Part shown: positions 6,157 to 12,153 of the stretch, piece by piece | How positions within the stretch are numbered: position 1 is the first letter of the stretch | How the letters are laid out: each line of letters begins with the position of its first letter | Origin: Pirellulales bacterium | GTDB taxonomy: Bacteria > Planctomycetota > Planctomycetia > Pirellulales > Thermoguttaceae | DNA length: 14,738 nucleotides | Assembly (NCBI GenBank): GCA_030642635.1 | Contig: DAOWNK010000054.1 | Span: 1-14,738 of the forward strand | Reading direction: 5' to 3' | Made by a program: the position numbers and the translations under genes | Notes under the pieces: generated by a model | Told to the model about the DNA's origin: nothing | The model's database searches: none | Seen by the model: only the letters and a program-made list of their open reading frames with translations

Positions 6157-7350
6157 ATGAGAGCGATCAAATATCGTGAACTAAAGCGAATGTACGATGC
6201 AAACGGTCCGGAAAAAACCGTCAAGCATCTCCAGGAGGCCCTCGAACAAGGGCATCTGAAGGCGGAGGATTTCAGCATCCGAGAGGTCGCCGAGGTAACG
6301 CTCGGCGGCGAGCGAGTGCGGCAGATGGGCCCACGAACCGGAGGCGCCCACTTGCTGGAAGCGGGCGAAGGGGTCGACGTGACCGCATTCTCGAACATCA
6401 CCTCGCAGGTGGTGCAATCGAAGATCATCGAGGCGTACACGCAAGAGGCGTTCGTCGTCTCGAAACTCGTCGATACGATCCCAACGCGGCTCGACGGTGA
6501 AAAGATTCCCGGCGTCGGACGCATCAGTGACGATGTGGCCGAAGTACATCCGGGCATGCCGTATCCGAACCTCGGGTTCGGTGAAGACTACATCGAGACC
6601 CCGCAGACCACCAAGCGCGGGTTTATCGTGCCGGTCACCAAAGAGGCCGTCTTCTTCGACCGAACGCACCTGATTCTGCAACGGGCGGCCGAAGTCGGCG
6701 AGGTGCTCGGGCTGAACAAGGAGAAACGACTGATCGACCTGTTGATCGGGGCGACGAACAACTACAAGTGGAACGGCTCCGATTACGATACCTACAGCAG
6801 CACCGGCACCGGCGTTGCGCCGGACGGCGACTGGGTCAACGAAACCGGCGAAGAGCTGGTCGATTGGACCGACGTCGACGCGGCCGAGCAACTGTTCGCC
6901 GATATACTCGACCCGAACACGGGCGAGCCGGTGCTGGTCCAGGCCACCACCGTGTTGGTGATGCCGGCGTATCGCCATGCGGCACATCGCGTGTTCAACG
7001 CCGCGGAGATCACATATACCGCCGCCGGCGCCGAGACTGCCACCACCGCGGCCAACCCGTTGGGGAACTACCGCGTGGCCGAAAGCCGCCTGGCGTACCG
7101 GCGAATCGTCGCCTCGGGCGAAGATGCGGCCGACGCAAAGAAGTGGTGGTTCATCGGAGACTTCAGAAAGGCGTTCGCCTACATGGAGAACTGGCCGATC
7201 ACCGTTACCCAGTCGCCGCCGAACAGCGAGGCCGAGTTCAACCAGGACATAGTCGTCCGGTTCAAGGCCAGCGAGCGCGGCGCCGCGGCGGTAATCAACC
7301 CGCGATATATCGTCAAGAGCACGGGCGCCGGCGCCGGCAGCGGTGCGTAG
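6157..7350 (+). CDS. Major capsid protein (HK97-fold type)
   Basis: Main shell protein of the head. The 397-residue product begins with a charged, helical segment (about residues 1-55, KRMYDANGPEKTVKHLQEAL) that may be the delta/scaffolding domain removed by the protease. The core follows: EAYTQEAFVVSKLVDTIPTR (92-111), an E-loop-like hairpin with GEDYIETPQTTKRGFIVPVT (142-161), and a long spine-helix-like stretch (164-200). The end has strands DIVVRFKASERGAAAVINPR (364-383), a common finish for these proteins. The strong AAGGAG (6143-6148) is among the best ribosome sites in the window, as expected for the most abundant virion protein. The tail of the protein is low-complexity Gly/Ala. Fold is inferred from order and general pattern. 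Confidence 0.85.
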   Translation: MRAIKYRELKRMYDANGPEKTVKHLQEALEQGHLKAEDFSIREVAEVTLGGERVRQMGPRTGGAHLLEAGEGVDVTAFSNITSQVVQSKIIEAYTQEAFVVSKLVDTIPTRLDGEKIPGVGRISDDVAEVHPGMPYPNLGFGEDYIETPQTTKRGFIVPVTKEAVFFDRTHLILQRAAEVGEVLGLNKEKRLIDLLIGATNNYKWNGSDYDTYSSTGTGVAPDGDWVNETGEELVDWTDVDAAEQLFADILDPNTGEPVLVQATTVLVMPAYRHAAHRVFNAAEITYTAAGAETATTAANPLGNYRVAESRLAYRRIVASGEDAADAKKWWFIGDFRKAFAYMENWPITVTQSPPNSEAEFNQDIVVRFKASERGAAAVINPRYIVKSTGAGAGSGA

Positions 7351-7440
7351 GCAGTAGAAGGTATGCAGTATGTGGTAGGTGGTATGCGGTTGTGTAGCGG
7401 CCGGGCTCGCCCGGCGCCGCCGCCTATCGCCTACTCATCC
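7351..7440. repeat. Divergent spacer element with GC-rich hairpin
   Basis: The perfect hairpin GCCGGG-CTCG-CCCGGC (7400-7415) is flanked on the left by GTAGAAGGTATGCAGTATG-type and on the right by CCTATCGCCTACTCATCCGC-type sequence. These flanks are loosely complementary, suggesting a fourth spacer family. TATAAT at 7446-7451 just downstream lacks a convincing -35. Confidence 0.55.
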
Positions 7441-7483
7441 GCCGTTATAATTAGTCCCTAATTTCCAATCCATAGAATGAACC

Positions 7484-7981
7484 ATGAGCCGAGAAATTCT
7501 AGTCAAACAAGGCGCCGACATCGTCTGGAAGGCGTCCGGCGGCGATTACGCCATCACGTTGGCCTCGATCTCCAATGGTGCGGGCCGGTGCGGCGCCAAG
7601 GCCGACCTGGGCGCGGCGTTCGCCGCACGGTACGCCATGACCGTCGAGATCAACCTCGACGTGGCGCCCACCGCAGGCAACACAATCGAGGTCTATTGGG
7701 CGCCGTCGCACAACAACACCACGTTTCCCGGCGGTGCGACAGGCACGGATGCAGCGTATAAGGCCGGCGAAGAGGACGAGTGGAAGAAACAACTGTTGTC
7801 GATCGGTTGCGTGGTCGTAACCGCCGACGCCGATACGATCGTGCAGACCCAGACGTTCGTATTCTCGCCGCCGGCGCGATACGGCTGCCCGGTGGTAATA
7901 AACAAAACCGGCGTGGCGTTCGAGGGTGATAACAATTCGCATCAACTTACACTGACGCCGTTGGTAGATGAAGTTCAATAA
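7484..7981 (+). CDS. Predicted virion structural protein, unknown
   Basis: The 165-residue product directly follows the major capsid gene. It shows alternating hydrophobic beta-strand character throughout: RYAMTVEINLDVAP (49-62), NTIEVYWAPSHNNTTFPGG (66-84), IVQTQTFVFSPPARYG (119-134). It ends with LTLTPLVDEVQ. There is no signal peptide or transmembrane segment. No recognised family; a beta-sandwich head or capsid-surface protein is the reasonable guess from position. ATG 7484 has no Shine-Dalgarno match upstream, unlike the capsid gene before it. Confidence 0.75.
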   Translation: MSREILVKQGADIVWKASGGDYAITLASISNGAGRCGAKADLGAAFAARYAMTVEINLDVAPTAGNTIEVYWAPSHNNTTFPGGATGTDAAYKAGEEDEWKKQLLSIGCVVVTADADTIVQTQTFVFSPPARYGCPVVINKTGVAFEGDNNSHQLTLTPLVDEVQ

Positions 7982-7982
7982 G

Positions 7983-8060
7983 AGAAGGGGGAAGGAGGAA
8001 GGCGGAAGGCGGATGTTATGAATTCCGAGTTCCCCCTTCCGCCTTCCGCCTTCCCCCTTT
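7983..8060. repeat. C-type element (copy 2), near-perfect long stem
   Basis: The purine arm (about 7985-8012) and pyrimidine arm (about 8031-8060) pair over nearly 30 bases with about two mismatches. The loop GGATGTTATGAATTCCGAGT (8011-8030) is identical to that at 10549-10568. The purine arm contains a perfect AAGGAGG (7992-7998). Confidence 0.9.
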
Positions 8061-8062
8061 GA
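8018..8062 (+). other. Possible 14-codon loop ORF ending 4 nt before the LamG gene
   Basis: ATG 8018, behind a purine arm with SD-like sequence, reads MNSEFPLPPSAFPL and stops at TGA 8060-8062. The next gene starts at 8067 and has no ribosome site of its own. Translation of this frame would melt the hairpin and deliver ribosomes to 8067 by reinitiation. This is speculative, since any frame through the pyrimidine arm is stop-free. Confidence 0.25.
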
Positions 8063-8066
8063 AAAA

Positions 8067-8873
8067 ATGATCTCAGCATCACCACAACTTCCGAGCTACG
8101 CACAAGGCTTCGCCCGACGCGGCGAGTCTGCACATTCGCACTTGTGGCGCGGCCTGCAAGCCGCGTGGCGCATGCCGCTGGGGCCGACCGGCTTGACGCT
8201 GTTCGACCAGTCGGGCTGCGGCAACCATGGTGCGTTGACAAACATGGACCCGGCGACGGATTGGAAAATGACCGAGAAGGGCTGGGCGTTGGATTTCGAC
8301 GGTGTGAACGATCATATATCGTTTGACAACTCCGAGCGATTTTATCCAAACAGCCCAAAAACTTTTTACGCATTGGTAAAACCGCTGGAAGAGTACGCTT
8401 GTATTCCGTTTTATTTTGGTGCTTGGAATCAGTTGTTGTCTTTGCAGGTGCCAAATAATTCGTATCCGATAATTCGATTCGGCAGTAGTCAGCGCTACTA
8501 TGCGTCATCAGTATGGACGGCTTTGAAAGACGGCAATTGGCATAGTGTTGTCTGGCGTATATACGGCTTAGGCGACACCGATATTCAATCCGCTGAATTT
8601 TACGTCGATGGCGAGTTGCAAACTCCCGCCGGCACTGCGACGGGTGGTGCTTCATGCAGCGGGTTTTCGATTTCTTCCGCCAGCACGTATTACACGTACC
8701 ATGGGCAGATCGCATCTCTGGCCGTCTGGGATCGTATTTTAACGTTCGACGAGATCGTGCAGCTTCACGTCGATCCGGCGGCGTTGTTCAGGTTCCCGCC
8801 GACGTATCCCGATGGTCTGCCGGCGGTGAGCGGCCGGGTCGGGCGCGGGGTTTTGACCGGAGGAAGGATGTAG
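8067..8873 (+). CDS. LamG/concanavalin A-like lectin-domain virion protein
   Basis: The 268-residue product carries one carbohydrate-binding-type jelly-roll domain at about residues 32-241. It opens with AAWRMPLGPTGLTLFDQSGC (32-51) and GNHGAL, then ALDFDGVNDHISF (74-86), a classic LamG start. It passes through GNWHSVVWRIYG (156-167) and FYVDGEL (178-184), and ends GQIASLAVWDRILTFDEIVQ (213-232) with HVDPAALFR, the usual closing strand and helix. The gene is probably a capsid- or tail-surface adhesin for polysaccharide. Codons in about 8310-8620 are visibly AT-richer than those on either side, suggesting recent exchange of the core of the lectin. ATG 8067 lacks a Shine-Dalgarno sequence. Confidence 0.8.
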   Translation: MISASPQLPSYAQGFARRGESAHSHLWRGLQAAWRMPLGPTGLTLFDQSGCGNHGALTNMDPATDWKMTEKGWALDFDGVNDHISFDNSERFYPNSPKTFYALVKPLEEYACIPFYFGAWNQLLSLQVPNNSYPIIRFGSSQRYYASSVWTALKDGNWHSVVWRIYGLGDTDIQSAEFYVDGELQTPAGTATGGASCSGFSISSASTYYTYHGQIASLAVWDRILTFDEIVQLHVDPAALFRFPPTYPDGLPAVSGRVGRGVLTGGRM

Positions 8874-8878
8874 TAAAG

Positions 8879-8910
8879 AAGGGATTAGGGATTGGGGATT
8901 AGGGATTGGG
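8879..8910. repeat. A-type purine arm without partner (half element)
   Basis: GGGATTAGGGATTGGGGATT and further units occupy 8881-8910, with five runs of three or more G. No complementary pyrimidine arm follows; the GC-rich hairpin at 8913-8938 replaces it. The G-run pattern meets the usual G-quadruplex rule on the + strand. Confidence 0.7.
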
Positions 8911-8912
8911 CA

Positions 8913-8938
8913 GTGTAGCGGCGGGATTTACCCCGCGT
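8913..8938. repeat. Short GC-rich hairpin overlapping the leader of the next gene
   Basis: GCGGG and CCCGC (within GTAGCGGCGGGATTTACCCC and the following GC) form a hairpin whose 3' edge lies just before GGGGAA, the ribosome site of the next gene. It resembles the hairpin at 7400. It may partly mask the ribosome site. Confidence 0.5.
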
Positions 8939-8951
8939 GGGGAAAATTATT

Positions 8952-9719
8952 ATGGGTCATAAGGGAATAGACGTTCGACAAACCGGTGACCGGATCATCT
9001 TCCGCGCCGCACTGATTGACGACGGCGGCGGCTTGCTCGCCGGCGGCGACGCTCTACTGTACCTGTACGAGTTGCAAACCGACGGCGCGCTGAAAAGCTA
9101 CGATTGGTCGGATAACACGTTCAAAACGACTGCACTGACAACCGAAACGGCAAGTCTTACGCATCGAAAGGGCGACAACGATTCAACCAACACCGGCTAC
9201 TGGACTTACGTGCTATCGACGCTGACCGGATTCACCGCCGGAAACGTCTGCATCGCCGTGGTGCATCACGACTCGGCGGGCCCGCAAGACCAGCACCGCG
9301 AGTTCCAGTTCGGCAGCGAGCAAGGCGACCTGGTCGTGACTGCTCAAGGCGATCTGAAGGCCACGCTCGACGGCGAAACGGTGGAACTGGCCGACAGCGA
9401 GGACGTCTATTGGGCGAACGTCCACTTCACCCGCGACGAAACAAACTCGAAAGACGAATATGAGGTGATCTGGATCAAAAACGATCAGCCGATCACCAGC
9501 GGAATTACCAACGCGAAAATCCAGGTGATTAAGCGAGCCGACGGCACGGACCTGATCGCCGAGACCGCAATGCTCCAGATCGGCTCGACCGGCGCGCAAA
9601 AATACGACGAGCCGGCCAATCGGCTCACCACCGGCGAGGCGGCCGTGGCGATCGTCTCCGCGACGATTGACGCAGCGACGCGGTCCTGGCGGCACGTAGT
9701 CGGGAGAGACAGTAGTTAA
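8952..9719 (+). CDS. Predicted beta-rich virion/adhesin protein, unknown
   Basis: The frame is open from GTG 8937, but that codon lies in a hairpin. ATG 8952 has GGGGAA (8939-8944) at good distance and gives 255 residues. The N-terminal part (about 1-120) reads as a beta-sandwich: GDRIIFRAALIDDGGGLLAG, ALLYLYELQTDGALKSYDWS, then GYWTYVLSTLTGFTAGNVCI. This resembles Ig-like modules of phage fibre or baseplate proteins. A second part (about 140-250) again has strand-rich phrases: NSKDEYEVIWIKNDQPIT and NAKIQVIKRADGTDLIAETA. No catalytic motif is seen. Its place beside the LamG gene suggests a surface role. Family unknown. Confidence 0.75.
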   Translation: MGHKGIDVRQTGDRIIFRAALIDDGGGLLAGGDALLYLYELQTDGALKSYDWSDNTFKTTALTTETASLTHRKGDNDSTNTGYWTYVLSTLTGFTAGNVCIAVVHHDSAGPQDQHREFQFGSEQGDLVVTAQGDLKATLDGETVELADSEDVYWANVHFTRDETNSKDEYEVIWIKNDQPITSGITNAKIQVIKRADGTDLIAETAMLQIGSTGAQKYDEPANRLTTGEAAVAIVSATIDAATRSWRHVVGRDSS

Positions 9720-9812
9720 GAGAAAAGAGAAGAGAGAGGAGAGAGGAGAGAGGAGAGAAGATGGTCTGGAACAAAAATCTCTCTTCTCTTTTCACTCTTC
9801 TCTCTTCTTCCC
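9720..9812. repeat. B-type inverted-repeat element (copy 1)
   Basis: GAAAAGAGAAGAGAGA (9722-9737) pairs perfectly with TCTCTCTTCTCTTTTC (9778-9793); the purine and pyrimidine tracts extend further on both sides. The loop contains ATG 9761 preceded by AGGAG (9751-9755), and this frame is continuous with the downstream small gene. Confidence 0.85.
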
Positions 9813-9826
9813 ACTGGCCCCTAAAT

Positions 9827-10024
9827 ATGAAACCAACACTATTACCTGCGATGTTTGCCAGTGTGAATTACGGCGTTCCATGCCGCATTGCCACGCCGGG
9901 ACCCTACCGGTTTTCGGCAGGACAGACATTTCATACGGGAGCAGAAACAGGCGAGACGTTCGTGGCGGGCGGACGTGTCGGGCAAGTGTTCCTTACCGGC
10001 ACGGTGGCGGGGGCGGTGAGATAA
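9827..10024 (+). CDS. Small protein with three 10-residue G[QE]xFxxG repeats
   Basis: ATG 9827 gives 65 residues. The same frame is open from ATG 9761 in the preceding element, where AGGAG is well placed, giving 87 residues; ATG 9827 has no ribosome site, so the longer form is a real possibility. Residues 32-61 of the short form are three consecutive decapeptides: GQTFHTGAET, GETFVAGGRV, GQVFLTGTVA, followed by G. The DNA of the repeats has diverged while the protein pattern is kept, which argues for selection on the protein. The regular Phe/Gly spacing suggests a small beta-roll or a flexible sticky linker. The family is not recognised; its neighbours suggest a minor virion component. Confidence 0.65.
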   Translation: MKPTLLPAMFASVNYGVPCRIATPGPYRFSAGQTFHTGAETGETFVAGGRVGQVFLTGTVAGAVR

Positions 10025-10110
10025 AGAGAAGAGAGAAGAGGGAAGAGAGAAGAGGGAAAAAGAGACAGGACCGAATTCATAATCACTCTTCTCTCTTCAC
10101 TCTTCTCTTA
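10025..10110. repeat. B-type inverted-repeat element (copy 2)
   Basis: AAGAGAGAAGAG occurs twice in the purine arm (10029-10040, 10043-10054), and its exact complement CTCTTCTCTCTT lies at 10086-10097. The loop includes CCGAATTCATAA, the reverse complement of the TTATGAATTC core of the loops at 8016 and 10554, so a loop sequence is shared across families and in opposite orientation. Confidence 0.85.
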
Positions 10111-10125
10111 AACAGGACCAGACCA

Positions 10126-10524
10126 ATGGCAAACGCAACAGAAATTTACTCAACGGTGTTCAAAAACGGCTCGGCCACGATGCTTGCCAGAGTGGTCGGC
10201 GCCGACGCACAAGCGATCGTGCGGGCCGATATCGCCTCGGCGGCCTATTCGGTCTTTTTGCTCGATGGCGACGATCCGGACGGCCGAACAGCCGTGACCG
10301 GGCAGGCCGACGTGTCGCTGACGGTGGCGGACGTCATATTCGACACGCTGCAAACCGACGACCTCTGGACCGTAGACGACACCGGCTACAACTTTCGCCA
10401 CGTGCTGGACGTCTCGGCGGCGGAGGCGTTCGCCGTCGCCGGACGGGCGTATCTCGTCGAGTATCGGCTCACACCGGCCGCCGGGCAGGTGATCGTGGTG
10501 AGGTTTCGTGTAAATGTGATATGA
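10126..10524 (+). CDS. Predicted small virion protein, unknown
   Basis: ATG 10126 is preceded by AGGA (10115-10118 region, within ACAGGACCAG). The frame extends far upstream through the repeat, so the start was chosen on this site and on the shift to coding-type sequence. The 132-residue product has no signal or membrane segment. It reads as beta-sandwich: ATMLARVVGADAQAIV (17-32), AAYSVFLLDGDDPDGRTAVT (39-58), SLTVADVIFDTL, TGYNFRHVLDV, and a final strand pair ending VIVVRFRVNVI. The gene sits between two tiny genes, after adhesin-like proteins, so an Ig-like accessory or fibre component is likely. No family is recognised. Confidence 0.75.
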   Translation: MANATEIYSTVFKNGSATMLARVVGADAQAIVRADIASAAYSVFLLDGDDPDGRTAVTGQADVSLTVADVIFDTLQTDDLWTVDDTGYNFRHVLDVSAAEAFAVAGRAYLVEYRLTPAAGQVIVVRFRVNVI

Positions 10525-10529
10525 AAAGA

Positions 10530-10607
10530 AAGGTGGAAGGGGGAAGGCGGATGTTATGAATTCCGAGTTTTTCTTTCCTCCTTCCCCCTTCCTCCTTCCC
10601 CCTTCCC
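10530..10607. repeat. C-type element (copy 3)
   Basis: The purine arm (10530-10550) and pyrimidine arm (about 10574-10607) share the C-family units. The loop GGATGTTATGAATTCCGAGT (10549-10568) is an exact copy of the loop at 8011-8030. The pyrimidine arm contains CCTCCTT (10591-10597). Confidence 0.85.
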
Positions 10608-10615
10608 ATAGGTAA
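10556..10615 (+). other. Possible 19-codon loop ORF ending 3 nt before next gene
   Basis: ATG 10556 reads MNSEFFFPPSPFLLPPSHR and stops at TAA 10613-10615, three bases before ATG 10619. The first five residues are the same as in the frame at 8018, because the loops are identical. Same reinitiation possibility, and the same caution about stop-free pyrimidine tracts. Confidence 0.25.
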
Positions 10616-10618
10616 ACC

Positions 10619-10834
10619 ATGCCAAACGATGCCGAACAGATCGCCACGATCAAGACACAAACGTTGGCTCAGATTGCGGAAATTACCGCCGAGCCGAAGC
10701 CGAGTTACAACATCGACGGCCAGAAAATCGACTGGGGCGATTACCTGGGGCAACTCCAAAAAACCGTCGATTGGTGTAACGAAAAACTCGCCGGAGAAGA
10801 ACCATTCGAGTTCCGCTCGCAAGGATATTCGTAG
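10619..10834 (+). CDS. Small conserved-looking hypothetical protein
   Basis: The 71-residue product has a helical N-terminus (DAEQIATIKTQTLAQIAEIT), a central KPSYNIDGQKIDWGDYLGQL (27-46) and a helical, acidic end with WCNEKLAGEEPFEF. The organisation, helix then short Y-N-I-D-G turn then amphipathic helix, suggests a compact helical protein. There is no membrane or signal segment. Only a weak AGG precedes ATG 10619. It lies just ahead of the head-tail connector gene and may be a small connector or chaperone-like factor, but nothing in the sequence identifies it. Confidence 0.7.
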   Translation: MPNDAEQIATIKTQTLAQIAEITAEPKPSYNIDGQKIDWGDYLGQLQKTVDWCNEKLAGEEPFEFRSQGYS

Positions 10835-10837
10835 AAA

Positions 10838-10906
10838 GAGAAGGGGGAAGGCGGAAGGGGAAAGGAGGATTTCAAGTTTCCCCCTTCCCCCTTCCGCCTT
10901 CCACCT
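10838..10906. repeat. C-type element (copy 4)
   Basis: GGAAGGCGGAAGGGG (10846-10860) pairs perfectly over 15 bases with CCCCTTCCGCCTTCC (10888-10902). The short loop region carries AAGGAGG (10862-10868) and GATTTCAAGTTT. The reverse complement of that loop resembles the loop AACCCTGAAATCC at 14632-14644. Confidence 0.85.
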
Positions 10907-10940
10907 TATTTCCCATTCACTCATCATTATCCAAACAAAC

Positions 10941-11627
10941 ATGGCTCTCAACTTCAACCCAACCGACGATCTCGCCACGGTGCTCGACGGCGCCGAATCG
11001 GTAACGTTGCTGCGCCGCGGTTCCATGCCCGGTTCCTCCGGCACGACAATCACGCACGCACTGCGCCGTGCCGCTACCACGCGGGAAGCAGTAGTCCGCA
11101 ACCGCTACGATACGTGGAAGAAGGCGCCCAGCGACGGACGACTGACCGCCTGCGATGTAACATGGCACCTGCCGGCCAACGAGTTGGAAGACTCGCCACG
11201 GCTTGGCGACGTCATACTCGACGGCGCCGGGCGGCGTTGGACCATACTCGACGTGCAGCTTGCCACACTTGGCGCCCGATGGCGGTGCTCCTCGCGCGAC
11301 TTGGCGCTGGCATTCGGCCTGGACGATACGATCAGCATACTGAAGGCGACATACACCAAGGGCGACTGCGGCGCCGCCGAACCAACCTGGCTGATGTGGA
11401 GAACGGGCATCCGTGCAAGAATCCAGCCGGCCGACACCAAGGAAGATATTAAACACGAAGCGATGCAAACAGTTGCACGGTATCGAATCTTCCTCGAGGA
11501 AGACCTCGTGCTGGACCACAACCATCGCATCCAATATCCCGACGGAACGTTTTACCGCATAACCGGCGCCGTCGGCGCCGAACGAATCGGGGAAGTGCAA
11601 TCCATTTACACAGAGATAGTTCGGTGA
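10941..11627 (+). CDS. Head-tail connector (head closure-like) protein, two-domain
   Basis: ATG 10941 gives 228 residues; the frame extends upstream through the spacer, and no ribosome site is seen. The C-terminal half (about 155-228) has the pattern of head-tail joining proteins: RTGIRARIQPADTKEDI, then ARYRIFLEEDLVLDHNHRIQ, then PDGTFYRITGAVGAERIGEV and a closing acidic strand. The N-terminal half has an analogous passage, RLGDVILDGAGRRWTILDVQ (87-106), followed by a strand and WRCSSRDL. The two halves may therefore be duplicated copies of one small beta-barrel fold. The product would close the portal and receive the tail. The next gene looks like a tail terminator, which fits the usual order. 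Confidence 0.7.
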   Translation: MALNFNPTDDLATVLDGAESVTLLRRGSMPGSSGTTITHALRRAATTREAVVRNRYDTWKKAPSDGRLTACDVTWHLPANELEDSPRLGDVILDGAGRRWTILDVQLATLGARWRCSSRDLALAFGLDDTISILKATYTKGDCGAAEPTWLMWRTGIRARIQPADTKEDIKHEAMQTVARYRIFLEEDLVLDHNHRIQYPDGTFYRITGAVGAERIGEVQSIYTEIVR

Positions 11628-11640
11628 AACAGCGGGAAAT

Positions 11641-11725
11641 AGAAGAGAGAAGAGAGAGGAGTGAAGAGAGAAGGTGGAAATCAGAATCTCTCCTCTCTCT
11701 TCCCTCTTCCCTCTTCTTCCCCCCT
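11641..11725. repeat. B-type element (copy 3)
   Basis: GAAGAGAGAGGAG (11649-11661) pairs perfectly with CTCCTCTCTCTTC (11690-11702). A GTG at 11674 in the loop region opens a frame that crosses the pyrimidine arm and ends at TGA 11752-11754, overlapping the next start as ATGA. Confidence 0.8.
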
Positions 11726-11750
11726 CGCCTCGCACTATAAGGAACCCAAA

Positions 11751-12152
11751 ATGAACCTCTCACAAGTAATCCACCAGCGATGGGCGGACAACGCGGCGCT
11801 GGACGACCTGTTGCCGGCCTCGCGTGTCTATACCGGCATGAGTGTCGATCCGTCGCCGCCGTTCGCCGTGATCTCGAAGCAAAGCGACCAGCCGGTGGAA
11901 CGCTTTGGCGACGGCTCGGCAATCGACCAGGTCGGCTTGCGATTCCCGGTCTTTCACGAAAACCTCGACGACGGCACTGCCATCGTACACCAAATCAAAG
12001 CCGCTTTTGATCGCACCAACTTCGACCTGGCCGGCAGCGACAAGGTAATAAACATGGTTCGGGCAGATGACTCCGAACGTCAACTAAACGACGGCACATG
12101 GCAATTCGTCGTCGATTTCAAGTGCATGGTCCAACTTGCCACAGGAGTGTGA
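11751..12152 (+). CDS. Tail completion/terminator-like protein (DUF3168-like)
   Basis: ATG 11751 follows TAAGGAAC (ribosome site about 11739-11744) and gives 133 residues. The frame is open further back into the element, but this site decides the start. The sequence begins LSQVIHQRWADNAALDDLLP, then has PPFAVISKQSDQPVERFGDG (40-59), a strand VGLRFPVFHE, a helix AIVHQIKAAFDRTNFDL, and a last strand FVVDFKCMVQL. This order of helix, YxxI-type strand, edge strands and helix is that of small tail-terminator proteins that cap the tail tube. Its position after the connector agrees. The stop overlaps the ribosome site region of the next gene by design (AGGAG 12143-12147). The family call is by pattern, not search. 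Confidence 0.7.
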   Translation: MNLSQVIHQRWADNAALDDLLPASRVYTGMSVDPSPPFAVISKQSDQPVERFGDGSAIDQVGLRFPVFHENLDDGTAIVHQIKAAFDRTNFDLAGSDKVINMVRADDSERQLNDGTWQFVVDFKCMVQLATGV

Positions 12153-12153
12153 C

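Noticed and set aside
7446..7451. TATAAT as a promoter for the gene at 7484
   Set aside because: The -10 is perfect but the sequence 16-18 nt upstream has no resemblance to a -35; left as a note only.
8067..8873. LamG gene as the target of a diversity-generating retroelement
   Set aside because: No reverse transcriptase or near-identical template repeat is visible; the odd base composition is better explained by recombination.
9720..9812. B-type purine tracts as simple sequencing or assembly artefacts
   Set aside because: The arms are matched with precise complementarity, the loops are complex sequence, and several unrelated families show the same layout.
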